DNA of 31,362 nucleotides. Source: a virus. A program made the position numbers and the translations under genes. Every line of letters starts with the position of its first letter. Position 1 is the first letter of the stretch. Below the pieces are notes generated by a model. That model saw nothing but the letters and a program-made list of their open reading frames with translations, did not search any database and was not told the origin of the DNA. Shown piece by piece: positions 1 to 7,786 of this stretch. The DNA lies in the IMG/VR virus record IMGVR_UViG_3300044640_000276, positions 1 to 31,362 of that record, one strand, 5' to 3'.

Positions 1-75
1 TAAATTAGGAGTTACATTAAGTTGAACGTTATCGGAATTATCGGTAACTACTATATCAATAATATCGTTTGCCAT
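1..75 (-). CDS. Fibre protein, N-terminal fragment (cut by window edge)
   Basis: These 25 codons, from the ATG at 73-75 to the window edge, are identical to the first 25 residues of the S74 fibre encoded at 27782-30955. The start overlaps the stop of the 112-residue gene by one base (TAATG), the same junction as at 30955. On a circular 30,880-bp map this is the same gene, not a second fibre. Confidence 0.85.
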   Translation of the reverse strand, partial: MANDIIDIVVTDNSDNVQLNVTPNL

Positions 76-413
76 TATCTTGTAATTTCTTGGGTTATTG
101 AAAAGATTCCTTGAACGTAAGTCTTAACCGTATTGTCGGCAAATCTGATTTCTATATCATACTCGTAATCATATACAGGTATATCAATAATTTGAGCATT
201 TATTTTAAATAAACCAGTACTTGGAGATGTAATTGTAATGCCTGCACCACCAACAGATGTTAAGGATAAAGCAGGTGTAGCATCATCCGCAGTCTTTCTT
301 AATTGCATCCGTATAACTGCACCTGTAAGATTTTTAACTACATTATTAATCTTCAACTCAAAGTTGACTTGATCAAATGTATCTGCTTTTATATGGCTAA
401 AATTAAGACTCAT
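75..413 (-). CDS. Small BppU-like baseplate/fibre-adaptor protein (left allele)
   Basis: This 112-residue protein is predicted to be beta-rich. It has the pattern TFDQVNFELK, then LTGAVIRMQLR, GITI, GLFKI and a closing YDIEIRFADNTVKTY strand pair. That resembles the N-terminal Ig-like domain of upper baseplate proteins (BppU_N type) and small tail proteins that precede fibres. It lies between the head connector gene and the fibre gene, and its stop overlaps the fibre ATG, so the two are probably translationally coupled. A near-identical copy sits at 30955-31293 and differs at four residues. The family assignment is by pattern only; a structural role in attaching the fibre is inferred from position. 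Confidence 0.6.
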   Translation of the reverse strand: MSLNFSHIKADTFDQVNFELKINNVVKNLTGAVIRMQLRKTADDATPALSLTSVGGAGITITSPSTGLFKINAQIIDIPVYDYEYDIEIRFADNTVKTYVQGIFSITQEITR

Positions 414-466
414 TTTCTATTTTTTTTAAATACACCTTTAGTTTTTTGACGTTTTCTTTTTTGGGC

Positions 467-967
467 TTATAAGACCCAGCCAACAAAATCACTTTCTTTG
501 CTTGGGAAGATGTCTGCATTGCTATTTGTATTATATTCTGGGTATAAGTTATTGTTAAAACTCATGTAGTCAATAAATCTTCTTGTATAAGATTGTGCAA
601 TAGACCGTTCTTTTTCTACTAAGAAATCAATCTCTGCCTTATCAACATTAGAACTATTTTCACTACCATGCTTATAAACTCCTTTGTTTGCAATAGTGTA
701 AGCTGCAAATGGCAAGTATTCTACCATTGACCAATGGATTAACATTGGTTTAATATAAACATTTACTAGCATTAAATAATTGCCAGATAAAGTATTTGCC
801 ACAATATCCGCATTTATCTTATTAAATAAATCCGTTCCTAAATAACTCTGAATATGAATGTCTTGCGCCAATTTTACCCATTGAATAAAATTGTCTGTAT
901 CAATATTACCGTTTAGAGCGGTATATTTAATTAATTCATCCCTACTTATAAATAATGCAGTAGCCAT
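467..967 (-). CDS. Putative head-tail connector / head completion protein
   Basis: This 166-residue protein, largely alpha-helical by composition, lies directly downstream of the portal gene (3-bp spacer). It begins ALFISRDELIKYTALNG and contains IKPMLIHWSMVEYLPFAAYT and a basic-acidic helix VEKERSIAQSYTRRFIDYM. Helical proteins of this size next to portal genes in Bacteroidota phages are usually connector (gp6-like) head-completion proteins. Position and helical character support that role, but no catalytic or binding residues can be named. Its last codons recur at the right window edge (31347-31362). Confidence 0.6.
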   Translation of the reverse strand: MATALFISRDELIKYTALNGNIDTDNFIQWVKLAQDIHIQSYLGTDLFNKINADIVANTLSGNYLMLVNVYIKPMLIHWSMVEYLPFAAYTIANKGVYKHGSENSSNVDKAEIDFLVEKERSIAQSYTRRFIDYMSFNNNLYPEYNTNSNADIFPSKESDFVGWVL

Positions 968-970
968 ATC

Positions 971-2716
971 TTATTTTGGTAAAAATCCTTTATTTGGCAT
1001 ATTAACAGGCTTAGTGTAAACCAATTTGTTATTTGCTGGTAATATCTCACCTTGCTTTCTTGCCTGTGCAGGTGTCACTTCTTTTGCTCCCTTTCTTCTA
1101 GGATCAATAAACCTTTTATAGGTTTCTCTTGTCCAAAAATGATGACAAGCTCCGCCTCCTTTATACAAGAAAATATCATAGGTATCTGCGCCTTTGGGAC
1201 CCCAACCTTCGTTAACTGGAGTTTGACTCATACGCATAATATCTTCTTTACGATATAGCTTATTTGCGGCAGTCATTTTTTTGCAAAACTCCCTGCTCTT
1301 TTCAGTTGTATCCCCAGAATAACGGTATCTTGACATAAATAATTTACCATCTTGATCTGAACCAATATTAGGTCTTGCAACTCCTGTACTTACAAACTCA
1401 TATATCTTTGACAATAACGATTTCTTAGGGTTGTTTAATGCCTCTAATTCTGCGTCTAACTGCGCTTCTGTCTCTATGTCAACAACTCTTGAATCTACTA
1501 ATTCCCATTCGTTTAAATCAATGTCTTCGCCAAACTCTTCTACGTTTAATTGATCAATATGAGAAGATAAAGCAACACCAGTTTTTTCTTGCAATTCATC
1601 TTTACTTACATTAGGGTTTAAATCAATAAACTCCAATGGTTGCAAGGTCTTAAAATAAAGATTTAAACTGATTTTATTGTAAGCTAATACCTTATTAATG
1701 CCATCAATAAATGTATCTTGGAAATAACGAATAACCATGTTGTCAAACAAAGTAATTGCGTTCTTTAATTCATCTGCATTAGAACTAAATCCATTTGCAC
1801 TTGGAATACCAAATTGCAAACCACTTACAACACCATGACCCAAAAGAATCTTTGTTTTTGATTCTTCTGATAAATATTCATAATGCTTTGGTGCCTCATT
1901 TAAAGGAACTGAATCAACGGTAGTCTTTTTCGTTTCATCATTGTTAAATGATACAACTACTTTTTTCCCTTTAGAACCTGTAAGTGTTTTTGTTACTTGT
2001 CGTGAAATTAACTCTCTTTTCTCTTCATCTGGAATTCCATTATTAAAGTTAACAATGCTTGTAGGACTAAATCCATTTTGCACATCGTTAATTAAATAAT
2101 CTGCTATTTCTTCTTCCAATTTAGCATAAGGAATACAACCAACATAGTCAACATTTGAATAATACTTTTGACCTACCGTATAATTTCCAACGTAAAGAAT
2201 TTCTAGGGTTTTATCTCCAAATCCAAATGCAGAAATACGCTTAGGAACAAATTTTTTTGTGTCTTCCCAATTATCAGAATAATAATATGCCTCAATCTCT
2301 CCTTTGCTATTACATTTCTCAGCTCTTAAAAGTTGTACTGGGATATGCTCAACTCTTACAATTTCAGTTTTTTGCTTGTTATAAATTAATTGAAACGCAT
2401 ATTGGCCTAATAGCTTTAAATCAGCAACACCCTTCTTAATTACATCCTTTCTAAATAGCATCACCATTTGTGCGTATTCATTAGGCTTCTTACTTGAATC
2501 GGTAGCATCTAAGCCACGACCATAAATCAACTTGACAATGTTGTTTATTACCGCATTGTTTGTTGTTGATCCGTTATATCTGTCAATTAAAAATTGGAAA
2601 AAGTTATTGTCTTCCCCAAATTCAACCCAATTATCTCGCTTTGATTCCACGATTTTAGGTTGTGAGTATGCCTCCAACTGAATAAAATGTGAATTTAAAT
2701 GATCTCTCTTATTCAT
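971..2716 (-). CDS. Portal protein with C-terminal Cys/His-rich head domain
   Basis: At 581 residues this is long for a portal of this group. Residues about 1-390 have portal character: an N-terminal WVEFGEDNNFFQFLIDRYNG segment, a helical stem and wing region, and KTKILLGHGVVSGLQFGIP. Residues about 455-560 form a separate domain with SREFCKKMTAANKLYRKED, GPKGADTYDIFLYKGGGACHH and FWTRETYKRF. Such domains occur at the ends of Bacteroidota phage head proteins and recall the Cys/His end of MuF-type minor head proteins. I infer a portal fused to a minor-head-like domain. The ATG overlaps the upstream gene by 8 bp, and the connector gene follows after 3 bp. Confidence 0.8.
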   Translation of the reverse strand: MNKRDHLNSHFIQLEAYSQPKIVESKRDNWVEFGEDNNFFQFLIDRYNGSTTNNAVINNIVKLIYGRGLDATDSSKKPNEYAQMVMLFRKDVIKKGVADLKLLGQYAFQLIYNKQKTEIVRVEHIPVQLLRAEKCNSKGEIEAYYYSDNWEDTKKFVPKRISAFGFGDKTLEILYVGNYTVGQKYYSNVDYVGCIPYAKLEEEIADYLINDVQNGFSPTSIVNFNNGIPDEEKRELISRQVTKTLTGSKGKKVVVSFNNDETKKTTVDSVPLNEAPKHYEYLSEESKTKILLGHGVVSGLQFGIPSANGFSSNADELKNAITLFDNMVIRYFQDTFIDGINKVLAYNKISLNLYFKTLQPLEFIDLNPNVSKDELQEKTGVALSSHIDQLNVEEFGEDIDLNEWELVDSRVVDIETEAQLDAELEALNNPKKSLLSKIYEFVSTGVARPNIGSDQDGKLFMSRYRYSGDTTEKSREFCKKMTAANKLYRKEDIMRMSQTPVNEGWGPKGADTYDIFLYKGGGACHHFWTRETYKRFIDPRRKGAKEVTPAQARKQGEILPANNKLVYTKPVNMPNKGFLPK

Positions 2717-3059
2717 AGAATATTATTGAATCTGAATTGCTTGTATATGTACCTGCGTTTACAGAATAAGTATCTGGAATTTGATTGGTACAAAAAACCT
2801 TAATGTTATTAACTAGATGGTAATCTAATACATTATTAATTACCCCGTAATATTTAATTTTAAAAGAATAAAAATGTCCTTCTTCTAAATCAAAAATCAT
2901 TTTAAATGTACTAAAAAAACTTTTCTTCTTGCAATTTATCTTATGAGATGTTTCAACATTTGTTGTTTCATTCGTGATAAATAGATAATTGGCATCACTT
3001 ATTCTTGTTGGGATAAACGAAACCTCTTGATTGCTTGCGGAAGATTTTAAAACGATCAT
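2709..3059 (-). CDS. Small structural protein of unknown role
   Basis: This 116-residue protein is probably all beta. It has repeated aromatic strands (FYSFKIKYYG, IKVFCTNQIPDTYSVNAGTYTS) and ends in IIFYE. Related small proteins with an FCTNQ...YSVN...YE ending occur in Bacteroidota phage structural clusters, but I know no assigned function. It follows the terminator at 3102-3123 and has the 12-base motif at 3061-3072, one base before its ATG, so it may begin a transcript that also covers the portal. Its end overlaps the portal start by 8 bp. Confidence 0.6.
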   Translation of the reverse strand: MIVLKSSASNQEVSFIPTRISDANYLFITNETTNVETSHKINCKKKSFFSTFKMIFDLEEGHFYSFKIKYYGVINNVLDYHLVNNIKVFCTNQIPDTYSVNAGTYTSNSDSIIFYE

Positions 3060-3060
3060 A

Positions 3061-3072
3061 ATGTATAAACGT
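3061..3072 (-). promoter_or_regulatory. Start-proximal 12-base motif, copy 1
   Basis: On the minus strand the sequence is ACGTTTATACAT followed by one base and the ATG at 3059. The same 12-mer is at the same distance before the genes starting at 6089 and 15099. It lies between the terminator at 3102-3123 and the next gene, where a promoter is needed. TACGTTTA/AACGTTTA resembles the Bacteroidota TAnnTTTG -7 element except for the last base. Confidence 0.5.
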
Positions 3073-3101
3073 TAAAAATTAGTTTTGTTTTCTTTTTAAC
3101 G

Positions 3102-3123
3102 AAAAAAGGGGGACTCTGCCCCC
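3102..3123 (-). terminator. Rho-independent terminator after tail-tube gene
   Basis: On the minus strand GGGGG, a six-base loop (CAGAGT) and CCCCC are followed by six T residues. It lies 29 bases beyond the stop of the gene at 3152-3682. The perfect GC stem with a U-tract makes this a strong intrinsic terminator acting on minus-strand transcription. Confidence 0.85.
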
Positions 3124-3151
3124 TAATTTCAACCCAAACAAACAAAAATTA

Positions 3152-3682
3152 TTATACTCCAGATGTAACCGTTACGCCAGCAGCGGTTAAGGTAGTTGTG
3201 ATAAAGTTTGCTGGTACTGGCTCTTCGCCTACAATTGTTAGTGTGTAGCCAGACATATCGCCCATCGCTGCACCTGTAACTATTGTACCTCCTGTAACAT
3301 CAAGACCGTTCTTTAAACCGCAATAGAAAAGGTTTCCATTGTTATCTTCAACGATTGCTTGTGGTCTACCAAATGCAAGTAATTTAATTTGCCTATGGTC
3401 TTTAATTGATAATTGCTTTAAACTTAAATTTAAAGTTTGTGTAAAAAAAGTAGTTCCGTTTTCACGAGATGAATTGACCGTTTGCTCAAATGAACTTGAT
3501 CCTCTCAAATCATATTTGAATCCGATTGGAGTTCCTGCAATAGCAGAAATTGCATCTGTATTAGTTACATCATAAGTAACTCCAGTTGCATCTCCTTCAT
3601 TAATAAAATAAACTGCTTTTAATCCACCAACACTTGTTTTGCAGGGTTCTAATCTCCCCAAAGAAATATCGCATCCAGGCAT
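3152..3682 (-). CDS. Putative major tail tube protein
   Basis: This 176-residue protein is Gly/Thr-rich with beta character. Its C-terminal part, FYCGLKNGLDVTGGTIVTG, then GDMSGYTLTIVGEE, has the feel of phage tail tube proteins, in which a strand pair and a GE(E) turn follow a conserved GG-T-G-G-D stretch. It lies directly after the capsid gene and is flanked by strong terminators on both sides, as expected for a highly expressed structural gene. The N-terminus MPGCDISLGRLEPC contains two Cys. It could instead be a capsid decoration protein; the tail-tube reading is favoured because no other tube candidate is visible. Confidence 0.55.
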   Translation of the reverse strand: MPGCDISLGRLEPCKTSVGGLKAVYFINEGDATGVTYDVTNTDAISAIAGTPIGFKYDLRGSSSFEQTVNSSRENGTTFFTQTLNLSLKQLSIKDHRQIKLLAFGRPQAIVEDNNGNLFYCGLKNGLDVTGGTIVTGAAMGDMSGYTLTIVGEEPVPANFITTTLTAAGVTVTSGV

Positions 3683-3702
3683 ATTGATTGAATTTAAAAG
3701 TT

Positions 3703-3732
3703 AAAAATAAGCACCCCAAATTAATGAGGTGC
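3703..3732 (-). terminator. Rho-independent terminator after major capsid gene
   Basis: On the minus strand GCACCTC (3732-3726) pairs with GGGGTGC (3717-3711) with one G-U pair, followed by TTATTTTT. It starts 9 bases beyond the capsid stop. It probably limits read-through from the abundant capsid message into the tail-tube gene. Confidence 0.75.
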
Positions 3733-3740
3733 TATTTATT

Positions 3741-4694
3741 TTAGTTAGCAGCGTTTGTGATACCGTAAGTAACAATATCAGAAGCAAATCCGTATTGTAC
3801 ACCAGCAGTCATACGCATTACTACACGCACATTTTGTGAGCCATCAATGTCAGCCATATCAATAACCTTAACTTCTGTCAAATCAGAGATAAGACCAGTA
3901 CCGAAATACAAGTTAGATTTTTGAGTAGCGATTGCCTTTGTAGAAGCAAGACCATCAGCAACAAACAATTTGATACCATCAAAAGTTAGAGAACCATTGT
4001 TGTACCATTGAGTTCCCATTGCGTTTGTACCATTAGCTCCTAAGCCTGATGCTCCAAATCCACCTAAAGAACGGATGTAAGCACGAGCCATTGCTTGTGA
4101 AACGTAGATGTAAAGATCATCCTTAGTGTACAAAGAAGATGGGATAGCGTCTGCAATCTTGCCTAATTCAGCAACGATAGTTGAAGAAGAAACCGCAGCT
4201 CCAGCAATTTCTTGACCTGATGGCAATGAAGCATCAGCAGCCAATAATGTAGAAATACCATCAAACTCGCCTGCGTTAGCAGTAACACCTTCCCAGATGT
4301 TTGTCTCATTCTTTGCAGCAACTTTAGCAGCAACGTGTGCAACTAAGAAGTCAGCAAAAGACTTAGGCAATGTTTTGAAGGCAGAAAATCCTTGCTCTAC
4401 TGACAACCAATCAGAAGCAAAGTCTTTCTTACATAATTGCAAGTTAACTTGAAATTCTTCTGGTTGTAAAATCTTTTCAGTCAAAGTAACTGTCGATGTT
4501 GCATCGAAATCACAAGTAGCATTTTTCAAGATGGCATCAGTACCAACTCTTTTGATAACTTGCTTAAAACGTACATTTGGTTTTACTTCAATACCACCAC
4601 GATCGATAGTAGGAGAAGATAGCAATGAAGCCGCAATGATTTTATTTGCGTATTCACCTGCGTAAGTTGTGGTAATACTTGTTGTAGTAGCCAT
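3741..4694 (-). CDS. Major capsid protein
   Basis: This 317-residue protein is compatible in size with an HK97-fold capsid subunit. It starts MATTTSITTTYAGEYANKI and has a long N-terminal arm, then ILQPEEFQVNLQLCKKDFAS, a spine-helix-like stretch (FADFLVAHVAAKVAAKNETN), and a beta-rich C-terminus ending DIVTYGITNAAN. It is preceded by scaffold and protease genes and followed directly by a strong terminator, the usual setting of a capsid gene. Codon use favours common Thr/Ala/Ser codons, suggesting high expression. The HK97 fold is inferred from context and length. Confidence 0.8.
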   Translation of the reverse strand: MATTTSITTTYAGEYANKIIAASLLSSPTIDRGGIEVKPNVRFKQVIKRVGTDAILKNATCDFDATSTVTLTEKILQPEEFQVNLQLCKKDFASDWLSVEQGFSAFKTLPKSFADFLVAHVAAKVAAKNETNIWEGVTANAGEFDGISTLLAADASLPSGQEIAGAAVSSSTIVAELGKIADAIPSSLYTKDDLYIYVSQAMARAYIRSLGGFGASGLGANGTNAMGTQWYNNGSLTFDGIKLFVADGLASTKAIATQKSNLYFGTGLISDLTEVKVIDMADIDGSQNVRVVMRMTAGVQYGFASDIVTYGITNAAN

Positions 4695-4711
4695 TTTTTA
4701 TTAAAATTAAT

Positions 4712-5317
4712 TTAGTTGAACATTTTATCATAAACCTTATCTTGGATTGTTTCTGGTCTGTTTTGACCGAAAGAAAATCCTTGCACTTTTCCATCTGATT
4801 CTGGATTCTGAACAATTGGCTCAGCACCTTCTTCATTTGAATTTAACTTAACTTCTAATGCTTCTTTTTCTGATTTCAAAGACTCATTTTCCGCTTTAAC
4901 TTCATTAATCTGTAAAGACAATTCAGCTCTTAATTTCTCAATTTCTGCAAAGAAAGTTTCCTTGCTAACTGATTCAACCACGCGTTTTGCTTGTGGTGCA
5001 GGCGCTTGTGGTGCAGCTTGTGCCTCCACTTCAACCTCTACTTCTGGTGTTGCTGCTTCTTCTTCTTCGATTTCAGCCTCTTTAACTTCAGCTATAATCC
5101 CTTCAACTGCAACTACCAAAACCATTCCATCTTCCAATGCGTACTCGCCTACTGGCATAGGTACAACACCATCAGCAGTAACAATACCAACAGAAAATTC
5201 AGGTGCAAACTCTTCCGCTTCGATTACGGTAACTCCGTCTTCTAGCTTCATCTGCGCCAAATTAACCTGAAAGCCCAATACTGCTTTAACCCGATTTTTT
5301 GTGCTTTTGTATTCCAT
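4712..5317 (-). CDS. Putative scaffolding protein
   Basis: This 201-residue protein is acidic in its first half, with Glu-rich runs (AEVKEAEIEEEEAATPEVEV). It then has a Pro/Ala/Gln linker at about residues 100-112, and a coiled-coil helix (about 118-160) with heptad-like Leu/Glu spacing, ending in a basic-hydrophobic tail (DKVYDKMFN). That is the usual scaffold layout, with the C-terminal end contacting the capsid shell. It sits between the prohead protease and the major capsid gene, 17 bp before the latter. Function is inferred from composition and position. Confidence 0.7.
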   Translation of the reverse strand: MEYKSTKNRVKAVLGFQVNLAQMKLEDGVTVIEAEEFAPEFSVGIVTADGVVPMPVGEYALEDGMVLVVAVEGIIAEVKEAEIEEEEAATPEVEVEVEAQAAPQAPAPQAKRVVESVSKETFFAEIEKLRAELSLQINEVKAENESLKSEKEALEVKLNSNEEGAEPIVQNPESDGKVQGFSFGQNRPETIQDKVYDKMFN

Positions 5318-5329
5318 ATATATATTTAA

Positions 5330-5518
5330 TTAATTACTAACATTAATAATTGTTCTAGGCTGATTTGTATTTACTACATTTGATGCTACACTTTGAACTA
5401 ATGAACCAATTCCTTGTGAATGAATTTCTCCATCACAACAATCTATTTTATATGTACCATCTGCACATAAACAACCACGATTACCGCCTTTAGGACTTGA
5501 TGTTTTATCTTTACTCAT
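5330..5518 (-). CDS. Small Cys-rich protein of unknown function
   Basis: This 62-residue protein has a compact motif GCLCADGTYKIDCCDG (residues 15-30), giving four Cys in a C-x-C-x9-CC arrangement, followed by HSQGIGSL. It could bind a metal or form disulfides. It overlaps the end of the protease gene by 8 bp and precedes the scaffold gene by 12 bp, so it belongs to the head-assembly transcript. I recognise the pattern as recurring next to head genes in Bacteroidota phages but know no function. Confidence 0.6.
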   Translation of the reverse strand: MSKDKTSSPKGGNRGCLCADGTYKIDCCDGEIHSQGIGSLVQSVASNVVNTNQPRTIINVSN

Positions 5519-6089
5519 TTTCTAATATGTTTAAAATTTGACTTACTAATTCGTCATCCTGAATATCTGGCAATAATTCCAAGCTTAATTTATCAGCAAA
5601 ATAACCTTCAATAGAAAATCCTTTAATCTCTCCACTCTTTGCCTTTGCCCAAATTTCATCATTATCTGCCTTCATTGACACCATCCAAGTTCCTTTTGGT
5701 AAACTAAAACCGTAAGATTTAGATTTGTCCATTTCAGGATCTGTAATAATCCAAGATTCAACTAAGGACATACCATCTACCTTAGTTTGATGTTGAAGTG
5801 TAGCATTAGATTGGTTGCCGTTCTTCAAATACATTTGGCTTGCTTGCTCTACCGTATTTTCAGAAAAGAATACTTGATATTTTTGTTCTCCGTCTTTACG
5901 GAAAATCATTTTATTAGGGATCAATGCTGGTCCCATTAGTATTTTCTTTTCAATATCTACTTCGGCCAAATTCATTTCGTACTCTTTAGCCAATGTAATA
6001 AAATTACTTTCAATCGCAGGTCGATCTACCAAGCTAATGGCTTCAATTCCATCTTCATCGTTTGAAATTATTAATTCTATGATTTTCAT
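5511..6089 (-). CDS. Prohead serine protease, XkdF-like (peptidase S78_2 type)
   Basis: This 192-residue protein begins with the typical strand MKIIELIISNDEDGIEAIS and SLVDRPAIESNF. Later motifs are HQTKVDGMSLVESWIITDP (candidate catalytic His in LQHQT), YGFSLPKGTWMVSMK, and GEIKGFSIEGYF with a conserved Ser. These fit the XkdF-like putative phage serine protease family, which processes scaffold and capsid proteins during head maturation. It lies upstream of the scaffold and capsid genes, as expected. The 12-base start motif is one base before its ATG (6091-6102). The exact catalytic residues were not verified. Confidence 0.75.
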   Translation of the reverse strand: MKIIELIISNDEDGIEAISLVDRPAIESNFITLAKEYEMNLAEVDIEKKILMGPALIPNKMIFRKDGEQKYQVFFSENTVEQASQMYLKNGNQSNATLQHQTKVDGMSLVESWIITDPEMDKSKSYGFSLPKGTWMVSMKADNDEIWAKAKSGEIKGFSIEGYFADKLSLELLPDIQDDELVSQILNILENE

Positions 6090-6090
6090 G

Positions 6091-6102
6091 ATGTATAAAC
6101 GT
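6091..6102 (-). promoter_or_regulatory. Start-proximal 12-base motif, copy 2
   Basis: ACGTTTATACAT on the minus strand, one base before the ATG at 6089, in the 39-bp space after the tape measure gene. It would mark the start of the head-assembly transcript (protease, Cys-rich protein, scaffold, capsid). Upstream A/T-rich sequence begins AACAAAAT, like copy 1. Confidence 0.5.
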
Positions 6103-6128
6103 ATTTTAAAAATTTTGTTACATTTTCA

Positions 6129-7625
6129 CTAGCCCAAACTTGCAGTCATCACTTTATTTCTGTCCAACGATTGTTGTGAGCTTATTTCAGAGCCTACAAC
6201 ATAAGCCTTTATAGGTTGTTGATTTTGACCTACTACTTGTGCAATTTGATTGACCCCGCCAGTTCCAACAACATTAAATTGTGGAGAAGTAGAATAGCTT
6301 GCAGTCATCTGCTGATTTCCAAAAGACATACTACTTCCGCTTACAGCTCCAGAACGAATATCCTGAATTCCTTTTGCACCTGCTTTTGCTGCCGCTAATC
6401 CTGCTGCAATATCAGCTGCCAATCCAATATATGCTAATGGACTTTTAAAACCTCCATTTGCAACAAAGTTTTTCTTTGCGTTCATAGCAATACTTGTAAT
6501 CGCAGCAGATTGTTCTAAGATAATCCCTGCAATTGCTAACTCCTTGTTTTGGCCAGCTATTTGTCTTAAACCCTGTCCAAGTCGTATTGCATTATTAATA
6601 TATGCTTGTTGAATATTTGCTTTTGTTTGTGCTTCTGTTTGTGCAATATTAATTAATTCATCAGATTTCTTTTTTTCTAATGCTATCTCACGATCAATAT
6701 TATCTGTCAAAGATTTAAATAATACTTTGGTTACATTTTTTTGACTTTCTTGTAATTTTTCAAAATGACGTGAGTTTATTTTAGATATCTTAGATATGCG
6801 GTCATTGTAGTCTCTCTCGTCTTCTTCTTGCCTTTTATCAATTATTTTTTGAGTTTGTTCTACGGATTTCTTAAAGTCTTCTTCTTGCTTTTTATTAGCT
6901 TCAATTCTTGCTAATCGTCTTTTCTCGCTTTCTTCTTTTTCTTTTTTTGTTAACTCTTTGCTTCCTTTATTAAATCTTTCAACTGATGCTTCATAATTTT
7001 TCCCAAAATCAGTTACAGATGCTTTTGCATCTTGCCAAGCACCGCTAAAATCCCCTTTAATAAATTTAACAACTGCGCTTCCAAGACTACCTAATGATTG
7101 CACAACTGCAAAAACAGAACTATATACAACCGAAAATGCATCAGAAACCAAAGGCAATGCACTAACTGCCAAATCTACTAACGTATTAAATAAAGGCTCA
7201 ACGATTGAAAAAATACCATTAAATATTTTTTCTAATCCTTCAAATAAAGGTTGTAATTTTTTAACTGCTTTTTCATTATTATTAAATGCAGCTGCTAAAC
7301 CACCAATTAACCCAACTATTAAACCAATAACAGATGCTTTTAAAACTCCGTTAAATGAAGAGAAAGTTTTTTCAGCACTTCTTATGCCTTTACCTAATAT
7401 GCCTAATGGTCCTTCTGCGTTTTCTAAATATCCCAGAAAGTCATCAGATGTGGCCGATGCGTCTTTAATTGAATCATCTAAATCCCGAATTTGAGCAGAC
7501 AAACGATTAAATTCATCAGAGCCAGCGGCAGTATCCTTTAGCTGTCTTTTTAATCTTTTTAAATTAGCTATTGTAGGTTCAATATTATTATTAATATTTA
7601 CATCTACTTCTACTTCTGTTGCCAT
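6129..7625 (-). CDS. Tape measure protein
   Basis: This 498-residue protein has the usual tape-measure order. Residues 1-60 are a helical start (IEPTIANLKRLKRQLKD...LSAQIRDLDDSIKDA). A hydrophobic Gly-rich segment at about 95-113 (VIGLIVGLIGGLAAAF) follows, then a second hydrophobic part at about 140-190. A long charged coiled coil (about 220-335) is rich in KKEKEESEKRR-type stretches, and Ala/Gly-rich helices (about 385-425) precede a Gln/Ser-rich end. Tape measures set siphovirus tail length at roughly 0.15 nm per residue, so a short tail near 75 nm would be expected. The gene follows the large tail proteins and precedes the head genes. Confidence 0.75.
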   Translation of the reverse strand: MATEVEVDVNINNNIEPTIANLKRLKRQLKDTAAGSDEFNRLSAQIRDLDDSIKDASATSDDFLGYLENAEGPLGILGKGIRSAEKTFSSFNGVLKASVIGLIVGLIGGLAAAFNNNEKAVKKLQPLFEGLEKIFNGIFSIVEPLFNTLVDLAVSALPLVSDAFSVVYSSVFAVVQSLGSLGSAVVKFIKGDFSGAWQDAKASVTDFGKNYEASVERFNKGSKELTKKEKEESEKRRLARIEANKKQEEDFKKSVEQTQKIIDKRQEEDERDYNDRISKISKINSRHFEKLQESQKNVTKVLFKSLTDNIDREIALEKKKSDELINIAQTEAQTKANIQQAYINNAIRLGQGLRQIAGQNKELAIAGIILEQSAAITSIAMNAKKNFVANGGFKSPLAYIGLAADIAAGLAAAKAGAKGIQDIRSGAVSGSSMSFGNQQMTASYSTSPQFNVVGTGGVNQIAQVVGQNQQPIKAYVVGSEISSQQSLDRNKVMTASLG

Positions 7626-7762
7626 TTTATTTGTCTTTTAATTTGCTTAAACCCGTTTTTCCAAGTTTTTGGAATTTCATTTTTACCCTTTGCAATCTCT
7701 ATTGATTCGTGTTTTCCATAATGCTCTCTAATCATTAATAGATCTAATATGTTCTTTATCAT
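7610..7762 (-). CDS. Small basic protein upstream of tape measure
   Basis: A 50-residue reading frame fills the space between the glycosyltransferase-like gene and the tape measure gene, overlapping the latter's start by 16 bp. It begins MIKNILDLLMIREHYGKHES and ends in a Lys-rich helix. The ATG lies just inside a partial copy of the start-associated motif (ACGTTTAT at 7761-7768), preceded by an AAGACAAAAACAAACAA stretch also found before the gene at 15099. Small basic proteins next to tape measures can be tail-assembly factors, but here the function is unknown. Confidence 0.5.
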   Translation of the reverse strand: MIKNILDLLMIREHYGKHESIEIAKGKNEIPKTWKNGFKQIKRQIKWQQK

Positions 7763-7786
7763 AAACGTAAATTGTTTGTTTTTGTC

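Larger units (their letters stand above)
1..482. repeat. Left copy of imperfect 482-bp terminal repeat
   Basis: Bases 1-482 match 30881-31362 at a constant offset of 30,880 with no indels and 19 substitutions by eye (about 96% identity). The first 119 bases are identical. Fourteen differences fall in the 112-residue gene and change only four residues (N/D, G/S, S/A, Y/F); five fall in the intergenic spacer. The repeat covers the fibre start, the whole 112-residue gene, and the end of the connector gene. It stops exactly at the window end, which fits an assembly overlap of a circular or permuted genome better than a gene duplication. Confidence 0.9.
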
